Part shown: piece after piece, positions 1 through 4,460 of the stretch
How the letters are laid out: the number at the start of each line of letters is the position of its first letter
Position numbering within the stretch: position 1 is the stretch's first letter
Origin: an uncultured Eubacteriales bacterium
GTDB taxonomy: Bacteria; Bacillota; Clostridia; Oscillospirales; Oscillospiraceae
DNA length: 7,020 nt
Direction of reading: 5' to 3'
NCBI GenBank assembly: GCA_900554625.1
Contig: USHP01000100.1
Coordinates: 1-7,020 of the forward strand
Notes under the pieces: generated by a model
Told to the model about the DNA's origin: nothing
What the model saw: the letters and a program-made list of their open reading frames with translations, nothing else
The model's database searches: none
Position numbers and translations under genes: made by a program

Positions 1-1
1 G

Positions 2-529
2 GGGTTGGATGCCCACTACCGTTTCCAGGAAAATTCTGCCTGGGATGCCTTCTGTGACCATAACGGATGCAGCCGCGGCTTCGCCCGTCCCGGGGATGAT
101 CTGGGACCTTTCCTGAAGTTCTCCGTTTACGGTCAAATTCGGGATGTAACGGTATCTCATCTGTTTTCCGGCAGCGAGGAAGAATGCCGGCGGATTGACC
201 AGGTGCAGGAAATCCTCCAGCAGCGCTTCGGTGCCTGCTGTGAAGTCTTCCGGGCAGCACCCCGGATTCTGGACATCCACGCAAAAGGGGTCAGCAAGGC
301 CCGCTCCGCCCGCCAGCTGCAGCAGAATCTGGGCCGGAAGATTCTTGTCTGCGCCGGGGATGCGGAAAATGATTTGTCCATGCTGCGCGATGCCGACTTT
401 GCCTTCGTTCCCGGTGACGCCATCCTGGCAGACCGGTTCCCTACGGTCTGTGACTGTGCCGATGGTGCGGTAGCAGACGTGATCTACGAAAAAATCCCGG
501 AAATTTTGCGAAAGGGTCTTGACAGATAG
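2..529 (+). CDS. HAD-superfamily (Cof-like, IIB) hydrolase, C-terminal part
   Basis: The frame is open to the left edge, so the gene starts outside the window; the TTG at 5 is only the first possible start codon inside it. The visible ~175 residues are the C-terminal part of a Cof-type HAD phosphatase. About two thirds along is the segment DIHAKGVSKARSARQLQQNLG, which resembles the 'GVSKG-x-AL-x-x-L' region. It is followed by GDAENDLSML, the HAD acidic motif (GDxxND) that binds Mg2+. Then come an AD-F-x-V-P stretch and a DGA-V-ADVI tail typical of the end of these proteins. The nucleophile motif I (DxDGT) and most of the cap domain lie in the missing part. Cof-like enzymes are soluble phosphatases acting on sugar phosphates, nucleotides or PLP; the substrate cannot be told here. 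The last codons (Leu-Asp-Arg-stop) overlap the -35 box of the following tRNA promoter. Confidence 0.85.
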   Translation, partial: GLDAHYRFQENSAWDAFCDHNGCSRGFARPGDDLGPFLKFSVYGQIRDVTVSHLFSGSEEECRRIDQVQEILQQRFGACCEVFRAAPRILDIHAKGVSKARSARQLQQNLGRKILVCAGDAENDLSMLRDADFAFVPGDAILADRFPTVCDCADGAVADVIYEKIPEILRKGLDR

Positions 530-547
530 CGGATTCTATGGTAATAT
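519..547 (+). promoter_or_regulatory. sigma-A promoter of the tRNA operon
   Basis: A perfect TTGACA (519-524), a 17-base spacer and TAATAT (542-547) place the start of transcription near 554, about 26 bases before tRNA-Gly. The -35 box lies inside the last codons and just before the stop of the HAD gene, so the tRNAs have their own promoter although they follow that gene closely. Confidence 0.85.
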
Positions 548-579
548 CTTCTGGCTGAATCAGCTGGTGAAGCGAATTC

Positions 580-653
580 GCGGGTGTAGTTCAATGGTAG
601 AACACCAGCCTTCCAAGCTGGATACGCGGGTCCGATTCCCGTCACCCGCTCCA
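580..653 (+). tRNA. tRNA-Gly (anticodon TCC)
   Basis: This is a complete 74-base cloverleaf. The acceptor stem GCGGGTG (580-586) pairs with CACCCGC (643-649), followed by discriminator T650 and an encoded CCA (651-653). The anticodon stem is CCAGC/GCTGG (605-609/617-621), with loop CTTCCAA and anticodon TCC at 612-614. The T arm GCGGG-TCCGATT-CCCGT closes with one G-U pair. It is the first gene of a three-tRNA unit and lies 8 bases before tRNA-Arg. Confidence 0.96.
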
Positions 654-661
654 TTCGATAT

Positions 662-738
662 GCGCCAGTAGCTCAGTCGGATAGAGCAACTGCCTTCTAA
701 GCAGTAGGTCGGGGGTTCGAATCCCTCCTGGCGTGCCA
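662..738 (+). tRNA. tRNA-Arg (anticodon TCT)
   Basis: This is a 77-base cloverleaf. The acceptor GCGCCAG (662-668) pairs with CTGGCGT (728-734, one G-U at the terminal pair). Discriminator G735 and encoded CCA (736-738) follow. The anticodon stem is ACTGC/GCAGT (689-693/701-705), with loop CTTCTAA and anticodon TCT at 696-698. It reads AGA/AGG arginine codons. It is the middle gene of the tRNA unit. Confidence 0.96.
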
Positions 739-755
739 TTCAGCGAATTACATAT

Positions 756-833
756 GGTGGATATGGCCTAGTTGGCTAAGGCGTCAGATTGTGGCTCTGA
801 AGATCGTGGGTTCGAGTCCCATTATCCACCCCA
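756..833 (+). tRNA. tRNA-His (anticodon GTG), with encoded G-1
   Basis: The acceptor GTGGATA (757-763) pairs with TATCCAC (823-829). Discriminator C830 and encoded CCA (831-833) follow. The base before the stem is G756, which faces C73, so the extra G-1 required by histidyl-tRNA synthetase is genomically encoded, as is normal in bacteria. The anticodon stem is TCAGA/TCTGA (784-788/796-800), with anticodon GTG at 791-793. It is the last gene of the tRNA unit; the terminator begins 2 bases after the CCA. Confidence 0.96.
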
Positions 834-834
834 T

Positions 835-871
835 AAACCGGCATCCATTAGGATGTCGGTTTTCTTTTTTC
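835..871 (+). terminator. intrinsic terminator of the tRNA operon
   Basis: A stem of 11-12 pairs (836-846 with 851-861, plus A835-T862) has an ATTA loop and runs into TTTTCTTTTTTC. The one non-Watson-Crick pair (G841-T856) is a G-U wobble in plus-strand RNA but a C-A mismatch in minus-strand RNA, which fits termination of plus-strand transcription. Confidence 0.9.
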
Positions 872-883
872 TATACATAAAAT

Positions 884-910
884 ATCCCCGGACCAAATTG
901 GTCCGGGGAT
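884..910 (-). terminator. terminator after the TM1266-ECF operon
   Basis: A perfect 12-bp inverted repeat (884-895 with 899-910, 3-base loop) starts 6 bases beyond the stop codon of the ECF S component. On the minus strand it is followed by ATTTTATG, a short T-tract. The plus side carries GGTTTTT, so it may also stop plus-strand read-through. Together with the terminator at 835-871 it insulates two convergent units. Confidence 0.75.
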
Positions 911-916
911 GGTTTT

Positions 917-1462
917 TCAGCGATGCAGCGCCTTGCGCAGCACCGGCACAAGAATCAGAGCAATACCTCCGCCAATGAGCGCCGTGACCAGCTGAGGCCA
1001 GGCAAACATGGCAGGCAGCATCTTCAGCATGGGCTCTTTCAGGGTGCCAGCCTCCAGCAGCGGTGCGGCAGCCAGACCGCAGATGATCTTCACCACCAGC
1101 AGATACAGCACCGCAAACTTTGCCAGAGCGGCAATGATCCATGCAGCAATCTGCTTGCCCAGAACCTGACTGTCCGTTCCGGCAATCAGCCGAATCAGCA
1201 CCACAAACACCGTATTGCCCACCATAATCGCCGGCACGGTTACCGCCTGGGGGGCAATGCCCAGCAGGAACGCCAGCACAGGAGAAATCACCGCAATGGT
1301 AATGCCGCTGCCCAAGCCCGTCAGCAAGGCCGCCAGGGCCAGCACCGCATTGACGCAGGAACCGGTGACAAACTGTCCAAAGCTCTTGGTGACCGACTGC
1401 AGCACAATCAGCAGCGCCAGCAGCAAAGCGGTTTCCGTAATCCAGCGAATTTTCTTATTCAT
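917..1462 (-). CDS. ECF transporter S component (vitamin/cofactor-binding subunit)
   Basis: This is a 181-residue, highly hydrophobic protein, the usual size of an ECF S component. About five to six membrane segments are visible: roughly residues 10-28, 35-55, 56-75, 77-97, 108-128 and 155-175. The N-terminal stretch with TETALLLALLIVLQ and the GSCVNAVLALAALLTGLGSG region are typical of the ECF_trnsprt-like family. S components bind one vitamin or cofactor in the membrane and need a shared EcfA/EcfA'/EcfT module. No such genes are in the window, so it would rely on a module encoded elsewhere (group II arrangement). The ATG at 1462 is preceded by GAGG at 8 bases' distance. It starts 18 bases after the TM1266 gene, so the two are cotranscribed. 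The substrate cannot be assigned from sequence reading; cobalamin-related, pyrimidine or other vitamins are all possible. Confidence 0.8.
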   Translation of the reverse strand: MNKKIRWITETALLLALLIVLQSVTKSFGQFVTGSCVNAVLALAALLTGLGSGITIAVISPVLAFLLGIAPQAVTVPAIMVGNTVFVVLIRLIAGTDSQVLGKQIAAWIIAALAKFAVLYLLVVKIICGLAAAPLLEAGTLKEPMLKMLPAMFAWPQLVTALIGGGIALILVPVLRKALHR

Positions 1463-1480
1463 AACAGTATCCTCTTTTCT

Positions 1481-1744
1481 TTATTCTTGTTCCCCAGCCG
1501 TCACGCCGGAGTAAGCCGTTTTTACGCTGATTCCCGTGAGGCTTCCAATCTTCCCTGCCAGGGCGGAAATGGTATCCTGGGGTGCGTCCAGGGCAATGGC
1601 GATGATGTTGACCCCCCGTTTGCGGTAAGGAATCCCCATTCGGCCAATGATGTACTCTCCATAAGTGTGGAGCATGGCGTTGAGCTGCTCCACCGCGTCC
1701 GGATTTTCCACGATAATGCTCATAACCGCTACCCGTGTTTGCAT
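1481..1744 (-). CDS. TM1266-family [FeFe]-hydrogenase system putative regulator
   Basis: This 87-residue protein closely fits the TM1266 family: RVAVMSIIVENPDAVEQLN near the N-terminus, GEYIIGRMGIPYRKRGVNII in the middle, and ALDAPQDTISALAGKIGSLTGISVKTAYS at the end. The family has a small ACT/ferredoxin-like fold and is often linked to iron-only hydrogenase maturation genes; its biochemical role is not established. I chose the ATG at 1744 because GGAGGGG lies 5 bases upstream and the protein then has the family length. The frame stays open upstream to a GTG at 1846, but that stretch overlaps the leader hairpins and looks non-coding. The next gene is an ECF S component 18 bases on. A promoter and a terminator-like attenuator precede the gene, so it is probably controlled at the level of leader transcription. 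Confidence 0.88.
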   Translation of the reverse strand: MQTRVAVMSIIVENPDAVEQLNAMLHTYGEYIIGRMGIPYRKRGVNIIAIALDAPQDTISALAGKIGSLTGISVKTAYSGVTAGEQE

Positions 1745-1755
1745 AGAACCCCTCC

Positions 1756-1791
1756 AAAATAAAAAATTGCCGTGACCCAACGGCACGGCAA
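1756..1791 (-). terminator. leader terminator/attenuator before the TM1266 gene
   Basis: The stem TTGCCGTG (1791-1784) pairs with CACGGCAA (1774-1767) around a 9-base loop. It is followed by six T, an A and four T, after which the Shine-Dalgarno GGAGGGG starts at once. A terminator between a promoter and the gene it serves points to transcriptional attenuation. A second copy of TGCCGT (1796-1791) could compete for the same 3' arm. Confidence 0.7.
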
Positions 1792-1794
1792 CGG

Positions 1795-1875
1795 CAGTAT
1801 CCCCGGCAGGATACCGAGGAAGAAACACCATATTCGCACCTTTCACGCAGCGTTTTCGCTTAATGTCAGGATCAC
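1795..1875 (-). promoter_or_regulatory. structured 5' leader of the TM1266-ECF operon, class unknown
   Basis: Between the predicted start of transcription (~1875) and the attenuator lie two further hairpins. One is AGCG-AAAA-CGCT (1860-1849). The other is an 8-bp stem at 1816-1809 with 1802-1795, with a TGCCGG loop. I looked for the conserved cores of TPP, cobalamin, FMN, ZTP, THF, c-di-GMP, fluoride, glycine and T-box leaders and found none. It may be an unlisted riboswitch, a protein-binding leader or a peptide-coupled attenuator. Confidence 0.5.
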
Positions 1876-1881
1876 GGCATC

Positions 1882-1910
1882 ATCATAGCACACAAGTTCT
1901 TCTTTGTCCA
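1882..1910 (-). promoter_or_regulatory. sigma-A promoter of the TM1266-ECF operon
   Basis: On the minus strand TGGACA (1910-1905) is followed by 17 bases and TATGAT (1887-1882). The start would be near 1875, leaving a leader of about 130 bases before the TM1266 ATG. The promoter begins 14 bases beyond the punA terminator. Confidence 0.75.
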
Positions 1911-1923
1911 GCAGAACAAATGC

Positions 1924-1959
1924 ATACAGCCTACCCCTTACCTTAGGGGCAGGCTGTAT
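1924..1959 (-). terminator. terminator after punA
   Basis: A 15-bp stem (1924-1938 with 1945-1959) lies about 40 bases past the punA stop. The pair 1933/1950 is a U-G wobble in minus-strand RNA but an A-C mismatch in plus-strand RNA, so the structure belongs to the minus strand. The T-tract after it (GCATTTGTTC) is weak, so termination may be incomplete. Confidence 0.7.
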
Positions 1960-1997
1960 TTTGGACTTTTTACCCGGTATATTCCGGGATATAACCA

Positions 1998-2816
1998 TTA
2001 GTTCCAGGTTTCCAGCAATTTTGTAATCCAGCGACAAAGTTTTTCACTGGACTGCTCCGCAATGCGCACCACTTCTTCATGGCTGTGCTTTCCCGTGCGC
2101 AGTCCAGTGGCCATGTTGGTAATGCAGGCAATACCCAGGGTCTTGATGCCCAGGTAGTTGGCGGCGATGGTCTCCGGCACTGTGGACATGCCGATGGCAT
2201 CGCTTCCCAGGGTCTTGTACATCCGGATTTCTGCGGCGGTTTCGTAGTAGGGGCCCTGAAAGAAGGTATACACGCCGTGCTTGGTTTCTATCCCTAAGCT
2301 ATCTGCCGCTGCCTTTGCCTTTTCCCGCAGCGCAGTAGAGTAGGGTTCGGACATATCCGGGAACCGGGGGCCGAACCGCTCGTTGTTTTCTCCAATCAGC
2401 GGATTGGCACCGATGGAGTTGATGAAATCATCGATAATCATCAGATCTCCCGGAGCAAATCCCGGATTGATGCCGCCGCAGGCGTTGGTGACAATCATGT
2501 TTTCAATTCCCAGCAGCTTCATCACATACACCGGATAGGCCACTTCCTTCAGGGAGAATCCTTCGTAGTAGTGAAACCTCCCCTGCAAAGCCAGAACCTT
2601 GGTCTGTCCGATTTTGCCAAAGACCAGATTGCCCGCATGACCGGCTACGGTGCTCCGGGGGAAGTGGGGAATCTGCTGATAGGGAATGGTCTTTTTCTCC
2701 GTCATGGCGTCCACGATTTTTCCAAGACCGCTGCCCAAAATCACCGCCACATCCACCTTCTGTCCCAGCTGGGACTGGATATAGTCGGCGCTTTCTTTTA
2801 CCTGATCGTAAAACAT
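1998..2816 (-). CDS. punA: purine-nucleoside phosphorylase, trimeric type
   Basis: This 272-residue cytosolic enzyme should cleave inosine, guanosine and their deoxy forms with phosphate to the free base plus (deoxy)ribose-1-phosphate. Length and motifs fit the trimeric, human-like PNP class. GSGLG (28-32) binds phosphate, GRFHYYEG is at 79-86 and NACGG at 111-115. GPYYET (188-193) carries the base-binding Glu192, and GMS (209-211) belongs to the ribose site. TNMATG (233-238) includes Asn234, the equivalent of the catalytic Asn243 of human PNP. The ATG at 2816 is chosen because GGAGG stands 8 bases before it; the TTG five codons earlier is part of that Shine-Dalgarno region. It follows the DUF1576 gene by 69 bases without a clear promoter, so it probably shares the ZTP-controlled transcript. 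This supports a purine-salvage role for the pair. Confidence 0.95.
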   Translation of the reverse strand: MFYDQVKESADYIQSQLGQKVDVAVILGSGLGKIVDAMTEKKTIPYQQIPHFPRSTVAGHAGNLVFGKIGQTKVLALQGRFHYYEGFSLKEVAYPVYVMKLLGIENMIVTNACGGINPGFAPGDLMIIDDFINSIGANPLIGENNERFGPRFPDMSEPYSTALREKAKAAADSLGIETKHGVYTFFQGPYYETAAEIRMYKTLGSDAIGMSTVPETIAANYLGIKTLGIACITNMATGLRTGKHSHEEVVRIAEQSSEKLCRWITKLLETWN

Positions 2817-2848
2817 TTTGATAACCTCCAAGTTTTCTATTACATCAA

Positions 2849-2880
2849 ACGTGCTGGCCTGGTTTTCCAGGTCAGCACGC
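2849..2880 (-). repeat. hairpin between the DUF1576 gene and punA
   Basis: A 12- to 13-pair stem (2850-2862 with 2867-2879) has a 4-base loop, followed on the minus strand by only TTT. One position (2857/2872) is C-A mismatched in minus-strand RNA. It looks more like a leaky terminator or an mRNA processing/stabilising hairpin than a full stop, so part of the transcript probably continues into punA. Confidence 0.55.
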
Positions 2881-2885
2881 TTCCC

Positions 2886-4220
2886 TTATTTCACCTTCAG
2901 TTCCCGGCGTTCCTGCTTGGTCTCGGTGAACCGCTCCAACTGAGGAATCAGCAGCACGCAGATCAGCGCCGCAGTGAAGCCGCCGTTATACAGGCAGAAG
3001 CCGCCGTGCAGGTTGGGCACAGAAGTCACCAGCATGTAGTGCATGCCGCCTGCCAGAGCGCCAAACTGCCAGCCGTACTTGCTGGATACCGGGCTCAGGC
3101 CGTTGGCGTAGCACAGTCCCACGCAGATGGCCTGGGCATTGATGGCCTGGGCAAAGGTCCCGCCTGCCAGCCCCGACAGCCAGCCGAACACCACCGAGGC
3201 CAGGAAGTAACCGACCATAATGGGCCAGACATTGCCCGGGTGAGAGCCGGAGTTGCAGGTGGAGAGCATGCAGAAAATAATGCCGAAGGTCACGCCGTTG
3301 AAGGATGCTCCGATGAGATTATAGTATCCCAGGATGAACAGACCGAACACGCCCACATTCATCAGGAACACCGCATTGCCGTAAGTAGAGGAGAAATTAT
3401 TCACCGCCGCCTTATCAGTCAGCAGGTGCCAGTAATCCCGGGGTTTGCATCCCAATGCCAGCGCGCCCAGTACACAAAGCCCAAAGACAATGCCGCAGAA
3501 CAGATTTACCGTCAGCCGGGAAGCAACCTGAAGCTGGGCAGCATCGGCGCCGTCAGGCAGGGCAACACCCATGGTTTTGAACAGCACCGCATTCAGGAAG
3601 AACGCCGTCATGCCAATGGGCAGTGCGGCAGAATACAGGTCAAAGCCCTTGTGAATGCTGGGAGAAGCCGCCATACCCACCGGCAGGAAAAAGCCAATGA
3701 CAATACCCACCAGCACAGCCACGCCGATGCCCGGCAGGTTGAAGCCCACCGCCTCAGCGTAGGGGTAGCGGATCATCAGATCCGTAATCAGCGGCGCAAT
3801 ACCGGTGGAGAACATCATGGCGTTGACCAGGCTGCCGAAGGATTCCTTCTTCACCAGACCGTAGAGCATCACGCCGAAAATGGTGGGCCAGATGTTCAGG
3901 ATATTGATGCCCCAGGAGCAGAAACCCAGCGTCAGAACCACGGCCAGGGTAGAGACATTATTGGCCTTGCCCCGGAATACCACAAACAGCCCCAGGCAAA
4001 TCAGTCCCACCAGGCCCATATTCAGGAAGGTGGCCGCATAACCGCCCACCGCAAAGTAATTGGTGGTAAGCTTGCTGGGCTGGCTGATAATCTGCCACAG
4101 ACCGGAAATCATGCTGCCCCGGTCCGGCATACAAACAGCTCCCACCAGGAACGCCAGGCTCAGCAGCCCAAAAAACAGCTTCAAAAAGTCGCTTTCGGAG
4201 AGATTTCTGATTTTTTTCAT
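2886..4220 (-). CDS. DUF1576 family integral membrane protein, putative transporter
   Basis: This 444-residue polytopic membrane protein has about ten or more hydrophobic segments and short polar ends. It matches what I know of DUF1576, a family of unknown function built from two related halves. The duplication can be read directly. FLNMGLVGLICLGLF (65-79) with the IN-x-L-NIWP-x-x-G segment (105-116) corresponds to FLMNVGVFGLFILGYY (285-300) with GSHPGNVWPIMVGY (325-338). SIHKGFDLYSAALPIG (188-203) corresponds to NLHGGFCLYNGGFTAA (403-418). Inverted or tandem repeats of this kind are typical of secondary transporters. The ATG at 4220 has GAGGGG 6 bases upstream. The gene lies behind a ZTP-type riboswitch and ahead of punA, so the inferred cargo is a purine, nucleoside or folate-pathway compound; sequence alone does not prove transport or cargo. 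Confidence 0.75.
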   Translation of the reverse strand: MKKIRNLSESDFLKLFFGLLSLAFLVGAVCMPDRGSMISGLWQIISQPSKLTTNYFAVGGYAATFLNMGLVGLICLGLFVVFRGKANNVSTLAVVLTLGFCSWGINILNIWPTIFGVMLYGLVKKESFGSLVNAMMFSTGIAPLITDLMIRYPYAEAVGFNLPGIGVAVLVGIVIGFFLPVGMAASPSIHKGFDLYSAALPIGMTAFFLNAVLFKTMGVALPDGADAAQLQVASRLTVNLFCGIVFGLCVLGALALGCKPRDYWHLLTDKAAVNNFSSTYGNAVFLMNVGVFGLFILGYYNLIGASFNGVTFGIIFCMLSTCNSGSHPGNVWPIMVGYFLASVVFGWLSGLAGGTFAQAINAQAICVGLCYANGLSPVSSKYGWQFGALAGGMHYMLVTSVPNLHGGFCLYNGGFTAALICVLLIPQLERFTETKQERRELKVK

Positions 4221-4288
4221 AATACGCCCCTCGATTCTTTGTGTTGACGCACCTTTTGTCTTCCCGCCTGTTCGGAATCCTTATGAAC

Positions 4289-4323
4289 AAAAAGGGCGAT
4301 CCAGTTTGGTAACCAGATCGCCC
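4289..4323 (-). terminator. riboswitch-controlled terminator before the DUF1576 gene
   Basis: A 13-bp stem (4323-4311 with 4306-4294, ACCA loop, two G-U wobbles) is followed by TTTTT (4293-4289), about 70 bases before the DUF1576 start. Both wobbles become A-C mismatches in plus-strand RNA, so it acts on minus-strand transcripts. Its first bases GGGCG (4323-4319) are also the 3' strand of the riboswitch P3 helix, so the two structures cannot form together. Confidence 0.88.
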
Positions 4324-4392
4324 AGACGGTCGGCATAACTACTCTTACACTTCCCCTGCGTTAAACCGCATTCGTCCGTCAGTCATGTAAGA
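4319..4392 (-). promoter_or_regulatory. ZTP (pfl motif) riboswitch aptamer
   Basis: P1 is TCTTAC (4392-4387) with GTAAGA (4348-4343). The segment GACTGACGGA (4384-4375) follows P1. P2 is TGCG/CGCA (4370-4367/4360-4357), then comes the conserved GGGGA (4356-4352). After a short linker, P3 is TGCC (4335-4332) with GGCG (4322-4319), and its loop reads GACCGTCTG. The loop bases CCGTC (4329-4325) are complementary to GACGG (4380-4376), which gives the pseudoknot of this class; the usual pairing is GGCG/CGCC, so this is a covarying version. The class senses ZTP/ZMP (AICAR nucleotides), signalling low 10-formyl-THF, and normally turns genes on by preventing termination. The overlapping terminator fits that. 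The identification is from memory of the consensus, not from a covariance search. Confidence 0.85.
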
Positions 4393-4402
4393 TGGTACAT
4401 TC

Positions 4403-4431
4403 ATTGTAAGCATTTGCGAGGAGTTTGTCAA
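4403..4431 (-). promoter_or_regulatory. sigma-A promoter of the ZTP riboswitch-DUF1576-punA unit
   Basis: Consensus TTGACA (4431-4426), a 17-base spacer and TACAAT (4408-4403) lie on the minus strand. The start of transcription falls at about 4396, four bases before the P1 helix of the riboswitch, so the aptamer sits at the very 5' end of the RNA. Confidence 0.9.
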
Positions 4432-4460
4432 CAAAAATTTGTCGCCACCCCAGGAAGAAT

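Noticed and set aside
580..833. tRNA cluster as an integration site for a mobile element
   Set aside because: No repeat of a tRNA 3' end, no integrase and no compositional break are seen on either side within the window.
923..1762. 279-codon plus-strand frame across the ECF and TM1266 genes
   Set aside because: It spans two real minus-strand genes and their intergenic gap and has an Arg/Gln/His-rich product; treated as a shadow.
1745..1875. Known riboswitch (TPP, cobalamin, FMN, THF, fluoride, T-box) in the TM1266 leader
   Set aside because: None of the conserved core sequences of these classes can be found; only the promoter and terminator layout is supported.
1975..1995. Short CCCGG/CCGGG inverted repeat after punA as a second terminator
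   Set aside because: Only five pairs and no T-tract on the minus strand; the 15-bp stem at 1924-1959 is the better candidate.
1843..2037. 64-codon minus-strand frame overlapping the end of punA
   Set aside because: It covers the punA terminator and the TM1266 promoter, has no Shine-Dalgarno sequence and resembles no family.
2571..4247. 558-codon open frame on the plus strand opposite the DUF1576 gene and punA
   Set aside because: Its product is an improbable His/Gln-rich low-complexity sequence. It runs antisense to two well-supported genes and has no ribosome binding site; it is a codon-bias shadow.
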